64,000 nt of DNA, from contig NZ_AP025944.1 in assembly GCF_024349685.1 (NCBI RefSeq), forward strand, positions 5,597,001 through 5,661,000, in the 5' to 3' direction. The stretch's first letter is position 1; each line of letters begins with the position of its first letter. Of this stretch, positions 53,597-63,072 are shown piece after piece. The DNA comes from Pseudomonas sp. LRP2-20. Lineage in GTDB: Bacteria > Pseudomonadota > Gammaproteobacteria > Pseudomonadales > Pseudomonadaceae. Below the pieces are notes generated by a model that was given only the letters and a program-made list of their open reading frames with translations, did not search any database and was not told the DNA's origin. The position numbers were made by a program, and so were the translations under genes.

Positions 53597-54484
53597 ATGC
53601 GTCGCCTGTTTACCGGCATTCTTACGACCACCCTGCTGCTGCTCAACACTGTGGTGTTGATCTGCCCGCTGCTGGTCTTCGCCCTGCTCAAGCTGGTGCT
53701 GCCAGGCCGTGGCCGTGACTATGCCTCGTGGGCAGTGATGTGGGTCGCCGAAACCTGGTCGGAAATCGACAAAGCCATCTTTGCACTGTGCATCCCCACC
53801 CAATGGGACATCCGTGGCGTCGAGAACCTGCGCAAGGACACCTCCTACCTGGCTGTCAGCAACCACCAGACCTGGGTCGACATCCCGGCACTGATCGAAA
53901 GCCTCAACCGCCGTACGCCGTTCTTCAAGTTCTTCCTCAAGAAGGAGCTGATCTGGGTACCGCTGCTGGGCCTGGCCTGGTGGGGCCTGGATTACCCGTT
54001 CATGAAGCGCTACAGCAAGGCCTTTCTCGAGAAGCACCCAGAGCTCAAGGGCAAGGACCTGGAAATCACCAAGGCCGCCTGCGAGCTGTTCAAGCGCCAG
54101 CCGGTGACGGTGGTCAACTACCTCGAAGGCACCCGCTTCACCGAGGCCAAGCACCGCGAACAGCAATCGCCCTATCGCTACCTGCTCAAGCCCAAGGCTG
54201 GCGGCGTGGCATTCGTGCTGGCGGCGCTGGGCGAGCAGCTGGACGCGCTGCTGGACGTGACCATCGTCTATCCCGGCAAGCAGGCGCCTGGGTTCTGGGA
54301 CTTGCTCAATGGCAGCATCAGTCGGGTGATTATCGACATTCAGGTGCGTGAACTGGACCCGGCATTGTGGGATGGGGATTACGAGAATGATCCCGCCTTC
54401 CGCCAGACCGTACAGGCCTGGGTTAATCAGCTGTGGCTGGAGAAGGATCAGCGGATCGAGCAATTGCGCGTTGAGATGAATTGA
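53597..54484 (+). CDS. 1-acyl-glycerol-phosphate acyltransferase-like protein (YihG-like)
   Basis: A 295-residue membrane-bound acyltransferase of the PlsC superfamily with an N-terminal transmembrane helix (about 10-35). The catalytic HX4D is in NHQTWVD (His90, Asp95) and the glycerophosphate-binding EGTR is at 177-180. It resembles E. coli YihG, a secondary lysophosphatidate acyltransferase, rather than the housekeeping PlsC. It is divergent from the protease-like gene. Confidence 0.9.
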   Translation: MRRLFTGILTTTLLLLNTVVLICPLLVFALLKLVLPGRGRDYASWAVMWVAETWSEIDKAIFALCIPTQWDIRGVENLRKDTSYLAVSNHQTWVDIPALIESLNRRTPFFKFFLKKELIWVPLLGLAWWGLDYPFMKRYSKAFLEKHPELKGKDLEITKAACELFKRQPVTVVNYLEGTRFTEAKHREQQSPYRYLLKPKAGGVAFVLAALGEQLDALLDVTIVYPGKQAPGFWDLLNGSISRVIIDIQVRELDPALWDGDYENDPAFRQTVQAWVNQLWLEKDQRIEQLRVEMN

Positions 54485-54499
54485 GTTTATTGCCTGTAC

Positions 54500-54596
54500 T
54501 GGCCTCTTCGCGGGTAAACCCGCTCCCACAGGGATCGCACAAGCCTTGAGTTGTGCGCTGTACCTGTGGGAGCGGGTTTACCCGCGAAGAGGCCGG
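54500..54596. repeat. REP pair 9
   Basis: Inverted REP units with GGGTAAACCC/GGGTTTACCC cores between the acyltransferase and permease genes, which run in the same direction; 54597-54726 is an AT-rich leader of the permease gene. Confidence 0.9.
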
Positions 54597-54726
54597 CACA
54601 GGATTGCGCATAACCCCGATTAAAACCCAGGCTAATAATTAGAATAAGTAATACTTTTTTGTCATCACCCACCCAAGTGGATAAAAATCGACCAAAGCAC
54701 AACTACAAAAACGCCTGGATCGATCG

Positions 54727-56076
54727 ATGGCCAACCCACCCAGCTCCAACTCCGCCCAACTGCGCCGTGTCCTCGGCCTCCCCGCCCTGGTGTTCTTCGG
54801 CCTGGTGTACATGGTCCCGCTGACCATCTTCACCACCTACGGCATCGTCACCGAACTCACCGGTGGCCGCACGGCCGGCGCCTACATGGTCACCCTGGTG
54901 GCCATGCTGTTCACCGCCGCGTCCTATAGCTTCATGGTCAAGCGCTTCCCGGTCGCGGGCTCGGCGTACTCCTACACCAACATGGCCTTCGGCCCCAACG
55001 TCGGTTTCCTCGCCGGCTGGTCGCTGCTGCTGGATTACCTGTTCCTGCCGATGATCAACTACCTGCTGATCGGCCTGTTCCTCAACATCGCCTTCCCGGC
55101 CATCCCGGCGTGGTCCATTGCGCTGGCCTCGATCGTGCTGGTGACGGTGCTGAACGTGATCGGCATCCACTCGGTAGCCAAGACCAGCAACCTGATCGTC
55201 GGTGCGCAGATCGTCTTCATCGGGGTGTTCGTCGCGCTGTCGTGCCAGTCGCTGGCCGGCCAACCGATCGACCTCTTGTCGCCGTTGCTGGGCGATGGCT
55301 CCAAGCCTGGTTTCGGCGCGATCATGGCCGGTGCGGCCGTGCTGTGCCTGTCGTTCCTCGGCTTCGACGCCGTCTCGACCCTGGCCGAAGAATGCCGCGA
55401 TGCCCGCCGCGACGTGCCACGGGCGATCATCCTCACCACCCTGTTCGCCGGCGTGCTGTTCACCGTGCTGGCCTACGTCAGCCAGCTGGTCATGCCGGGC
55501 ACCACCTTCGCCAATGCCGATGCGGCGGCCAACGAGGTGATGCTCAAGGCGGGCGGGCAGTTCCTGGCCAACTTCTTCACCGCCGCGTACGTTGCCGGCA
55601 GCCTCGGCTCGGCGCTGGCCTCGCAGGCGGCGGTGTCGCGCATCCTGTTCACCATGGGGCGGGACAACGTGCTGCCGCGGCGTAGCTTCGGTTACCTGTC
55701 GCCGCGTTTTGGTACGCCGGTGTTCGCCATTGCCTTGGTATCGGCGTTCTCGTTGCTGGCATTGGTAATCGACCTGGCCACGCTCGCCTCGCTGATCAGC
55801 TTTGGTGCGCTGGTGGCGTTCTCGGCGGTAAACCTGGCGGTGGTGAAGACCCACCTGATGGATGGCGGGGCCCAGCGTAACCTCAAGGGGCTGCTGTGCT
55901 ACGGCCTGGTGCCGCTGGTGGGGTTGGCGCTGACCCTGTGGCTGTGGACCAGCCTGTCAGCGCTGACGTTGGTGATTGGGCTCTGCTGGTTTGCGTTTGG
56001 CCTGGCATACCTGGCGGTACTGACCGCCGGTTTCCGCCGCCCGGTACAGTTAGTGGCGTTTTCGGAATCGGCCTGA
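54727..56076 (+). CDS. APC-superfamily amino-acid/polyamine permease
   Basis: A 449-residue inner-membrane protein with about 12 hydrophobic helices. The APC signature GLVYMVPLTIFTTYGIVTE in helix 1 is followed by the helix 6-like SFLGFDAVSTLAEECRDARR. It resembles PuuP-type putrescine importers and related permeases, but the substrate cannot be fixed. Its ribosome site is weak (GGA eight bases before the ATG). No catabolic gene is linked. Confidence 0.9.
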   Translation: MANPPSSNSAQLRRVLGLPALVFFGLVYMVPLTIFTTYGIVTELTGGRTAGAYMVTLVAMLFTAASYSFMVKRFPVAGSAYSYTNMAFGPNVGFLAGWSLLLDYLFLPMINYLLIGLFLNIAFPAIPAWSIALASIVLVTVLNVIGIHSVAKTSNLIVGAQIVFIGVFVALSCQSLAGQPIDLLSPLLGDGSKPGFGAIMAGAAVLCLSFLGFDAVSTLAEECRDARRDVPRAIILTTLFAGVLFTVLAYVSQLVMPGTTFANADAAANEVMLKAGGQFLANFFTAAYVAGSLGSALASQAAVSRILFTMGRDNVLPRRSFGYLSPRFGTPVFAIALVSAFSLLALVIDLATLASLISFGALVAFSAVNLAVVKTHLMDGGAQRNLKGLLCYGLVPLVGLALTLWLWTSLSALTLVIGLCWFAFGLAYLAVLTAGFRRPVQLVAFSESA

Positions 56077-56077
56077 A

Positions 56078-56180
56078 CCTGTGGGAGCGGCGGTGCGGCG
56101 ATCCGACTTGCCCGCGAAGCAAGCACCGCGTTGTATGGCACGGGCTTCGCCCGTGTTCGCGGGCAAGCCCGCTCCCACAA
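56078..56180. repeat. REP pair 10 (left unit degenerate)
   Basis: The right unit has the GGGCAAGCCC core; the left unit reads CTGTGGGAGCGGCGGTGCGG and so has lost the core hairpin. A GCACGGGCTTCGCCCGTG hairpin lies between. It is placed between the convergent permease and DUF2780 genes. Confidence 0.8.
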
Positions 56181-56196
56181 TGCCCTCCTCCGGCCT

Positions 56197-56772
56197 TCAG
56201 ACCGAGGGCTGTGCCAACGGCGCCGGGGTGGTCCACAAGCTACCCAGATTCTGCAACAACGACCCGGCAATCCCCTGCTGCCCCAGGTACTGCAGAATCA
56301 ACGGCGCAAACTGCCCGATCATGCCGGTATCCATCCCCAGTGCCTTGAATGCATTGTCGAGGTCGCCGCGGTTCTCCACATCGTTGCCTAGCGCCTTGTC
56401 CAGGGCCGACTGGCTGCCCTTGTCGCTGCCCAGCAACTCACCCAGCCCGCTCAGCCCGCCCAGGACATTGGCCCCCGACAGCAGGTCCAGTCCCGGCACG
56501 GCCTTGGTCAACTGGCCATAGTCGTCACTGCTCAGGTTGTTGCGCGCCAGCCCCAGCATGGCCCCGGCCCCACCCACGGCTTGTTCGGGGGTGATGTTCA
56601 ACTGGCTGCCCAGGGTGTTGAGCAGATTGGCCTGGGCTGCAGGCGCCTGCACCTGGCCTTGTTGCTGCTGGTTCTGCATGGCGGAGACAGCGTTGGCGGC
56701 GTCGCTGAGGTTGAAGGCGAACACCGGGCTTGCGGCCAGGGTCATCAAGGTTGCCAGGGTGAATGCTTTCAT
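56197..56772 (-). CDS. DUF2780-type exported protein
   Basis: A 191-residue protein with a signal peptide (MKAFTLATLMTLAASPVFA), a Gln-rich linker (MQNQQQQGQVQAP) and a helical domain with repeated Leu-Gly motifs (LNTLGSQLNITPEQAVGGAG, AMLGLARNNLSS, ALGNDVENRGDLDNAFKALG). This is the pattern of the DUF2780/VcgC family, whose function is unknown. It is probably periplasmic. It lies downstream of fdhA, separated by a hairpin. Confidence 0.85.
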   Translation of the reverse strand: MKAFTLATLMTLAASPVFAFNLSDAANAVSAMQNQQQQGQVQAPAAQANLLNTLGSQLNITPEQAVGGAGAMLGLARNNLSSDDYGQLTKAVPGLDLLSGANVLGGLSGLGELLGSDKGSQSALDKALGNDVENRGDLDNAFKALGMDTGMIGQFAPLILQYLGQQGIAGSLLQNLGSLWTTPAPLAQPSV

Positions 56773-56870
56773 CGGGAGGGACCTCGTCGGCCAGGATGGC
56801 CAGGGAAACGAGGCATTGGACTGGCGCCGCGGAACTTTGTTCCTGGCCGATCATCGTCCTGCTGAAAGTA

Positions 56871-56894
56871 CAACGCCCCCTTGCGGGGGCGTTG
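56871..56894 (-). terminator. Hairpin terminator downstream of fdhA
   Basis: Perfect 10-bp stem CAACGCCCCC/GGGGGCGTTG with a TTGC loop, 10 bases after the fdhA stop on the minus strand, followed there by TACTTTCAGC (weak T-run). Confidence 0.75.
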
Positions 56895-56904
56895 AGTCTG
56901 TCAC

Positions 56905-58104
56905 TTAGGCCGCGCCCCACATCTTGTGCGGGTCGATCACGAACTTCTTCGGCACGCCTGCATCGAACTCGCCATAGCCTTCCGGCGCCTGGTCGAGGTT
57001 GATGACCTGCACGCCCACCACTTCGGCAATGTTGATGCGGTCCCACATGATCGCCTGCATCAGCTGGCGGTTGTACTTCATGGTCGGGGTCTGGCCGGTG
57101 TGGAAGCTGTGCGACTTGGCCCAGCCCAGGCCGAAGCGGATGCTCAGCGCGCCGATCTTGGCAGCGGCATCCACCGCGCCCGGGTCTTCGGTCACGTACA
57201 GGCCGGGGATACCGATGTTGCCGGCAACGCGGGTCACCTGCATCAGCGAGTTCAGCACGGTGGCCGGCGCTTCGTGCTTGGCACCCTCGTGGCCATGGCC
57301 ACGGGCCTCGAAGCCAACGGCATCGACGGCGCAGTCCACTTCCGGCTCGCCAAGAATGTCGACGATCTGCTCGTGCAGCGGGGTGTCCTTGGACAGGTCG
57401 ACCACTTCGAAGCCCTGGGATTTGGCGTGGGCCAGGCGGGCCGGGTTGAGGTCGCCGACGATCACGCAGGCCGCACCGAGCAGGCGCGCCGAGGCAGCGG
57501 CGGCCAGGCCGACCGGGCCGGCACCGGCGACGTAGACGGTGCTGCCTGGGCCTACGCCGGCGGTGACGGCGCCGTGGTAGCCGGTCGGCAGGATGTCGGA
57601 CAGGCAGGTCAGGTCACGGATCTTCTCCATGGCCTTGTCGCGATCCGGCAGTTTCAGCAGGTTGAAGTCGGCGTACGGCACCAGCACATACTCGGCCTGG
57701 CCACCGGTCCAGTCGCCCATGTCGACATAGCCGTAGGCACCACCGGCACGCGCCGGGTTGACGGTGAGGCAGACACCGGTGTGCATTTCTTTGCAGGAAC
57801 GGCAGCGGCCGCAGGCGACGTTGAACGGTACCGACACCAGGTCACCGATCTTCAGGCGTTCGACGTCACGCCCCATCTCGACGATTTCACCGGTGATTTC
57901 GTGGCCCAGGACCAGGCCGACCTGGGCAGTGGTGCGGCCGCGGACCATGTGCTGGTCGGAGCCGCAGATGTTGGTGGAAACCACCTTGAGGATCACGCCG
58001 TGCTCGATCTTCTTGCCGCGTGGGTCTTGCATTTTCGGGTAGTCGATCTTCTGCACCTCGACCTTGCCCGCGCCGAGATACACCACTCCACGATTGCCAG
58101 ACAT
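56905..58104 (-). CDS. fdhA: Glutathione-independent formaldehyde dehydrogenase
   Basis: A 399-residue zinc alcohol-dehydrogenase-family enzyme oxidising formaldehyde to formate with NAD and no added glutathione, as in the classical P. putida enzyme. Catalytic zinc ligands Cys47 (NICGSDQH) and His68 (GHE) are present. The structural zinc is held by Cys98, 101, 104 and 112 (CGRCRSCKEMHTGVC), and the Rossmann motif is GAGPVGLAAA. It removes the formaldehyde released by sarcosine and dimethylglycine demethylation upstream in the pathway. A REP pair separates it from purU. Confidence 0.97.
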   Translation of the reverse strand: MSGNRGVVYLGAGKVEVQKIDYPKMQDPRGKKIEHGVILKVVSTNICGSDQHMVRGRTTAQVGLVLGHEITGEIVEMGRDVERLKIGDLVSVPFNVACGRCRSCKEMHTGVCLTVNPARAGGAYGYVDMGDWTGGQAEYVLVPYADFNLLKLPDRDKAMEKIRDLTCLSDILPTGYHGAVTAGVGPGSTVYVAGAGPVGLAAAASARLLGAACVIVGDLNPARLAHAKSQGFEVVDLSKDTPLHEQIVDILGEPEVDCAVDAVGFEARGHGHEGAKHEAPATVLNSLMQVTRVAGNIGIPGLYVTEDPGAVDAAAKIGALSIRFGLGWAKSHSFHTGQTPTMKYNRQLMQAIMWDRINIAEVVGVQVINLDQAPEGYGEFDAGVPKKFVIDPHKMWGAA

Positions 58105-58269
58105 GCTCTTACCTCGCTTGATTTTTATTTATGCAGCGGTGGTGGAAAGCGCCGCCGTCCATGGGCGGCATGTGTTACTGGAATGCAGGGAATTGTGGGC
58201 CTGATACGGCGCTTTGCACTGACTGGAAACGACAGGGAGATGCCTTTTAACGGCAGTGGAAATTGTGTT

Positions 58270-58362
58270 GGCCCATTCGCGGGCAAGCCCGCTCCCACAG
58301 GAAAAATGCCAGCCGTGAAGGCTGCAAATAACCTGTGGGAGCGGGCTTGCCCGCGAATGGCC
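58270..58362. repeat. REP pair 11, between purU and fdhA
   Basis: Inverted REP units with GGGCAAGCCC/GGGCTTGCCC cores in the 269-bp gap between two genes transcribed in the same direction. Confidence 0.9.
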
Positions 58363-58373
58363 GGTGCGGGCTG

Positions 58374-59231
58374 TTAGAGAACGACAGTCCGGTTGGCGTT
58401 GAGGAACACCCGCCGCTCGATGTGGTAGCCCACCGCCCGCGCCAGGGTCAGGCACTCGATGTCGCGCCCTTTGGCAATCAGGTCTTCCGGGTAATGGCTG
58501 TGGTCCACCACCTCGACGCCCTGGGCGATGATCGGCCCTTCGTCGAGGTCGTTGTTGATGTAGTGCGCCGTGGCACCGACCATCTTCACGCCCTTGTTGT
58601 ACGCCTGGTGATAAGGCTTGGCGCCCTTGAAGCCCGGCAGCAACGAGTGGTGAATGTTGATCGCCCAGCCGTCCAGGCGCCGGCACAGTTCCGGCGACAG
58701 CACCTGCATGTAGCGGGCAAGCACCACCAGCTCCGCACCGGTTTCTTCGATCACCTGGATCACCTTGCGCTCTTGCGCCGGCTTGTCCTTGGGGTCGAGG
58801 GCGAAGTGGTAGTAAGGAATCTTGTGCCAGTGCGCCAGGGGCTCGAGGTCCGGGTGGTTGGACACCACCGCGACCACGTCCATGGCCAGCTGGCCGATGC
58901 GCTGGCGATACAGCAGGTCGTTCAGGCAATGGTCGGCCTTGGACACCATGATCACCACCTTGGGGCGGTGATTGGGTGCGGTCAGCTCGAAGGCCATGCC
59001 GAACGCTTCGCTGCGCTCGGCGAGGCCGGCCCGGAAGCCCGCCTCGTCGAAATCGTCCGGCTGGCGGAACTCCACGCGAATGAAGAAACGCCCCGACAGC
59101 CGGTCGTCGAAGGAGTGGTGCTCCGTCACGTAGCAGCGCTGCTCGTAGAGGTAACGCGTCACCACGTCGACGGTGCCGAGCATGCTCGGGCAGTCGGCGG
59201 TGAGAATCCAGGTATCCGGTGCCCGACTCAT
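58374..59231 (-). CDS. purU: Formyltetrahydrofolate deformylase
   Basis: A 285-residue hydrolase splitting 10-formyl-THF into formate and THF, balancing the one-carbon pool. An N-terminal ACT domain (about 8-80, ILTADCPSMLGTVDVVTRYL) is followed by a formyltransferase-type domain with HHSLLPGFKGAKPYHQA (catalytic His) and DLDEGPII (catalytic Asp). It follows soxG by 10 bases, which ties it to sarcosine-derived C1 units. Confidence 0.97.
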   Translation of the reverse strand: MSRAPDTWILTADCPSMLGTVDVVTRYLYEQRCYVTEHHSFDDRLSGRFFIRVEFRQPDDFDEAGFRAGLAERSEAFGMAFELTAPNHRPKVVIMVSKADHCLNDLLYRQRIGQLAMDVVAVVSNHPDLEPLAHWHKIPYYHFALDPKDKPAQERKVIQVIEETGAELVVLARYMQVLSPELCRRLDGWAINIHHSLLPGFKGAKPYHQAYNKGVKMVGATAHYINNDLDEGPIIAQGVEVVDHSHYPEDLIAKGRDIECLTLARAVGYHIERRVFLNANRTVVL

Positions 59232-59241
59232 GTTCTGCTCC

Positions 59242-59874
59242 TTATGCCTCGATACTCAGGCCGTATTCGGCCGAAGCGTCCTGCAGCCACAGCCACCAGT
59301 AATCGGCGAAGCTGCGGCGGATCACCAGTTCCCAAGTGTCTTCGGCGGTACGGCGGATCACCAGTTGCGACTTGGCGAACACGGTGCCGACAGCCTTGCC
59401 GACCGGGAAGTTGTTCGGGTGAACATCATAGCTGGTGGATTTCATCAGCACTTCGCGCACGTTCGGGCCGCGCAGTTCCAGCAGGCTCTGCCCGCCGCTG
59501 ACGTTGACCACCTGAATGTGCTGGCCTTCAAGAGCGGCACGCAGCTTTTGCTCGACCGCGACCTCCTGGCCACCTGGGACGATCAGCAGCCACTCGTCGG
59601 GGCCCATCCACTGCAGCGACATCTCGCTGTTGGCGACCACGGTCAGCGCCACTGGCAGCTCCAGGCCCAGGGCCTTGTGCACGCCGGCTGCGAATTCCGG
59701 GTTGTGGCCATCGCCACGGATAGTGAGGTGACCGAGGAATTTCTTTTCACGCAGGGTCACGCCTGCGTTCTTGCGGCCTTTGCCAACCAGACTGGCCAGG
59801 TCGGCATGGTGCAGTGGCGACTGGGCCTTGGCCTCGGCACCGGGGTTTTGCTGGAAGACGTTGATAGCGCTCAT
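59242..59874 (-). CDS. soxG: Sarcosine oxidase gamma subunit
   Basis: A 210-residue subunit of heterotetrameric sarcosine oxidase, similar to the folate-binding GcvT-type fold but without a cofactor. Recognisable parts are LTIRGDGHNPEFAAGVHKAL, MGPDEWLLIVP and the C-terminal WELVIRRSFADYWWLWLQDA. It is unusually distant from soxA: 180 bases with a REP pair between them. Confidence 0.95.
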   Translation of the reverse strand: MSAINVFQQNPGAEAKAQSPLHHADLASLVGKGRKNAGVTLREKKFLGHLTIRGDGHNPEFAAGVHKALGLELPVALTVVANSEMSLQWMGPDEWLLIVPGGQEVAVEQKLRAALEGQHIQVVNVSGGQSLLELRGPNVREVLMKSTSYDVHPNNFPVGKAVGTVFAKSQLVIRRTAEDTWELVIRRSFADYWWLWLQDASAEYGLSIEA

Positions 59875-59944
59875 TTCTTACCTGCCTTGAATTCTGTTGA
59901 TCGCGAAGACCTGAGGTAGAACCTGCTGGCACTGGCTGTGGAGA

Positions 59945-60021
59945 TCCTGTGGGAGCGGGTTTACCCGCGAAGAGGGCGGTGAGTCCACCATCGCATTCGC
60001 GGGTGAACCCGCTCCCACAGA
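59945..60021. repeat. REP pair 12, inside the sox operon (mixed cores)
   Basis: Inverted REP units, left core GGGTTTACCC and right core GGGTGAACCC, in the 180-bp gap between soxA and soxG. The closest pair in the window (26 bases between units). Confidence 0.9.
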
Positions 60022-60054
60022 GACCGCATTCCAGTCAGTACTACCGGTGAAGCC

Positions 60055-63000
60055 TCAAACGTTCTGCCGCTCACCCTTCGGATCGAAGAACACCGAAGAC
60101 ACGATTTCCGCCTCGATCACGCTGCCATCGGCCTGTGGTGAGTAAACACGCTCGCCCATGCGTTTGAGGCCGCCCTTGACCACACCCATGGCGAACGAAT
60201 AACCCAGGGAGTTGGAGGCGTAGCTGGAGGTGACGTGGCCGACCATGTCCATCGGGATCGGCTGCTTCGGATCGAACACCAGCTGGGCGCCTTCCGGCAG
60301 CCACTTGGTCGGGTCGATCGGCTTCAGGCCCACCAGCTGCTTGCGGTTCTCGCGCACACAGTCTTCGCGGTTCATGCCACGCAGGCCGATCCACGAGAAC
60401 GGCTTGTTGCGGCCCACGCACCAGCTCATGTTGAGGTCGTCCGGGGTCATCGAGCCATCGGTGTCCTGGCCGACGATGATGAAGCCCTTCTCGGCACGCA
60501 GTACGTGCATGGTCTCGGTGCCGTACGGGGTCAGGTTGTACTTCTTGCCCGCCTCGATGATCTGTTCCAGCACGCCCATGGCGTAGTTGGCCTGCACGTT
60601 GACTTCGTACGACAGCTCACCGGTGAACGAGATACGGAACACGCGGGCCGGTACGCCGCCGACGTTGCCTTCCTTCCAGGTCATGAACGGGAACGCGTCC
60701 TTGTCCATGTCGATGTCGGTCAGCTCGCTCAGCAGCTTGCGGCTGTTGGGGCCGGACAGGGTCATGGTCGCCCAGTGGTCGGTGACCGAGGTGAAGTACA
60801 CCTTCAGCTCCGGCCATTCGGTCTGGTGGTACAGCTCCATCCACTGCAGCACGCGGGCAGCGCCACCAGTGGTGGTGGTCATGATGAAGTGGTTGTCGCC
60901 GACGCAGGCGGTCACGCCGTCGTCGAAGACCATGCCGTCTTCCTTGCACATCAGGCCGTAGCGGGCCTTGCCCACATCGAGCTTGGTCCAGGCGTTGGTG
61001 TAGATGCGGTTGAGGAACTCGCGGGCATCCGGGCCCTGGATGTCGATCTTGCCCAGGGTCGAAGCGTCCAGCAGGCCCACGCTGTCGCGCACGGCCTTGC
61101 ATTCACGGGCCACGGCAGCATGGATGTCTTCACCGGCTTTCGGGAAGTACCACGGGCGCTTCCACTGGCCGACGTCTTCGAACTCGGCGCCGTTCTTCAC
61201 ATGCCAGGCATGCAGGGCGGTGAAGCGCACAGGCTCGAACAAGTGGCCACAGTGACGGCCGGCTACCGCGCCGAAGGTCACCGGCGTGTAGTTCGGGCGG
61301 AACATGGTGGTGCCCATTTCCGGGATTGTGATGCCGATCGAACGGGCGGCGATGGCCAGGCCGTTGATGTTGCCCAGTTTGCCCTGGTCGGTACCGAAGC
61401 CCAGTGCGGTGTAGCGTTTCACGTGCTCGACCGACTCGAAGCCTTCGCGGGTGGCCAGTTCGATGGCCGCGGCGGTGACGTCGTTCTGCTGGTCGACGAA
61501 CTGCTTCGGTGCGCGGGCAGTGCCTTTGTCGTGCGGCACCTGGAACAGCGCCACAGTGGCCTCTTCCTTGCGCGCCACGGTTTTCGGCAGGCTGCCAACG
61601 GTGGCTTTGAAGCCCGCTTCAGTGGCTGCGCGAACGCCGCCTTCGAAGCCATCGGCAATCACATCGCCCAGGGCGTAGACGCCGTTGATGCCGCCCACGC
61701 ATTCGCGTTTCTGTGGGGCATCGCCCGGCACGAAGCCGAGGATGTCTTCACGCCAGACCGGGCGACCGCCCAGGTGCGAAGCCAGGTGTACGATCGGGCT
61801 GTAACCGCCGGAGGTGGCGATCAGGTCGCATTCGAGGGTTTCACCCGGGCTGGTGACCTTGTGCGCCTGCACATCGATGGCGGCCACACGGGCGCCGCTG
61901 ACATGCTTGGTGCCTTTGGCCTCGATCACGGCGCTGGAGGTGAGGATGCGGATGCCCTTGGCACGTGCTTCTTCAACCAGCGAACCCCGTGGGTTGTGGC
62001 GGGCATCGGCAATCGCGACCACCTGCAGGCCAGCGTCGTGCCAGTCGAGCGCGGCGCGGTAGGCGTGGTCGTTGTTGGTCGACAGCACCAGCTTGCGGCC
62101 CGGGGCCACGCCGTAACGGCGTACGTAGGTGGACACGGCACCGGCCAGCATGTTGCCCGGCAGGTCGTTGTTGCTGTACACCAGCGGGCGCTCGTGGGCG
62201 CCGGCAGCCAGGACCACGCGCTTGGCGCGCACGCGATGCACGCGGTGGCGAACCTGGCCGATCGGGGCGCGGTCGCCGAGGTGGTCGGTGAGGCGCTCGT
62301 GGATGGTCAGGAAGTTATGGTCGTGGTAGCCGTTGACCGTGGCACGTGGCAGCAGGGTCACTTCCGGCAGGCTTTCCAGCTCTTTGACCACGGCGTTGAC
62401 CCAGTCGGCGGCAGGCTTGCCGTCGAGGGTTTCGCGGGTGTCGAGCAGGCTGCCGCCGAACTCTTCCTGTTCGTCAGCCAGGATCACGCGGGCACCGCTG
62501 CGGGCAGCGGCCAGCGCGGCAGCCAGGCCAGCAGGGCCGGCGCCGACGATCAGCACGTCACAGTGCTGGTTCATGTAGTCATAGGTGTCCGGGTCGTTCT
62601 GCAGCGGCGCACGGCCCAGGCCGGCAGCCTTGCGGATGTACTTCTCGTACGTCATCCAGAACGATTTCGGGTACATGAAGGTTTTGTAGTAGAAGCCCGG
62701 CGGCATCATGCTGCCGCCGACCTTGCCGAGGATGCCCATGACGTCGTTGTTGACGTTAGGCCAGCCGTTGGTGCTGGTGGCGACCAGGCCTGCGTACAGC
62801 GCCTGCTGGGTGGCACGCACGTTGGGGATCTGGGTGGCTTCGCTGGAGCCGATCTGCAGGATGGCGTTCGGCTCTTCGGTACCAGCAGCGATGATGCCGC
62901 GTGGGCGCGAGTACTTGAAGCTGCGGCCGACGATGTCGACGCCGTTGGCCAGCAACGCGGCGGCCAGGCTGTCACCGGCATAACCCTGGTAGGTCTTGCC

Positions 63001-63072
63001 GTTGAAGGTGAAGTTCAGGACCTTGCTGCGGTCGATACGGCCGCCGCTGGCGAGGCGATAGGTCTGGCTCAT
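60055..63072 (-). CDS. soxA: Sarcosine oxidase alpha subunit
   Basis: A 1005-residue subunit with an N-terminal 2Fe-2S-ferredoxin-like region (NFTFNGKTYQGYAGDSLAAA), an NAD-binding domain (VLIVGAGPAGLAAA, GAGPAG at 177-182) and C-terminal GcvT-like folate-binding domains (ESTLGKIDI-type segment DASTLGKIDIQGPDAREFL). It passes the formaldehyde unit to tetrahydrofolate, giving 5,10-methylene-THF. The true start is MSQTYRLASGGRIDRSK at 63072, overlapping the soxD stop (ATGA); the longer frame upstream is soxD DNA. Confidence 0.97.
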   Translation of the reverse strand: MSQTYRLASGGRIDRSKVLNFTFNGKTYQGYAGDSLAAALLANGVDIVGRSFKYSRPRGIIAAGTEEPNAILQIGSSEATQIPNVRATQQALYAGLVATSTNGWPNVNNDVMGILGKVGGSMMPPGFYYKTFMYPKSFWMTYEKYIRKAAGLGRAPLQNDPDTYDYMNQHCDVLIVGAGPAGLAAALAAARSGARVILADEQEEFGGSLLDTRETLDGKPAADWVNAVVKELESLPEVTLLPRATVNGYHDHNFLTIHERLTDHLGDRAPIGQVRHRVHRVRAKRVVLAAGAHERPLVYSNNDLPGNMLAGAVSTYVRRYGVAPGRKLVLSTNNDHAYRAALDWHDAGLQVVAIADARHNPRGSLVEEARAKGIRILTSSAVIEAKGTKHVSGARVAAIDVQAHKVTSPGETLECDLIATSGGYSPIVHLASHLGGRPVWREDILGFVPGDAPQKRECVGGINGVYALGDVIADGFEGGVRAATEAGFKATVGSLPKTVARKEEATVALFQVPHDKGTARAPKQFVDQQNDVTAAAIELATREGFESVEHVKRYTALGFGTDQGKLGNINGLAIAARSIGITIPEMGTTMFRPNYTPVTFGAVAGRHCGHLFEPVRFTALHAWHVKNGAEFEDVGQWKRPWYFPKAGEDIHAAVARECKAVRDSVGLLDASTLGKIDIQGPDAREFLNRIYTNAWTKLDVGKARYGLMCKEDGMVFDDGVTACVGDNHFIMTTTTGGAARVLQWMELYHQTEWPELKVYFTSVTDHWATMTLSGPNSRKLLSELTDIDMDKDAFPFMTWKEGNVGGVPARVFRISFTGELSYEVNVQANYAMGVLEQIIEAGKKYNLTPYGTETMHVLRAEKGFIIVGQDTDGSMTPDDLNMSWCVGRNKPFSWIGLRGMNREDCVRENRKQLVGLKPIDPTKWLPEGAQLVFDPKQPIPMDMVGHVTSSYASNSLGYSFAMGVVKGGLKRMGERVYSPQADGSVIEAEIVSSVFFDPKGERQNV

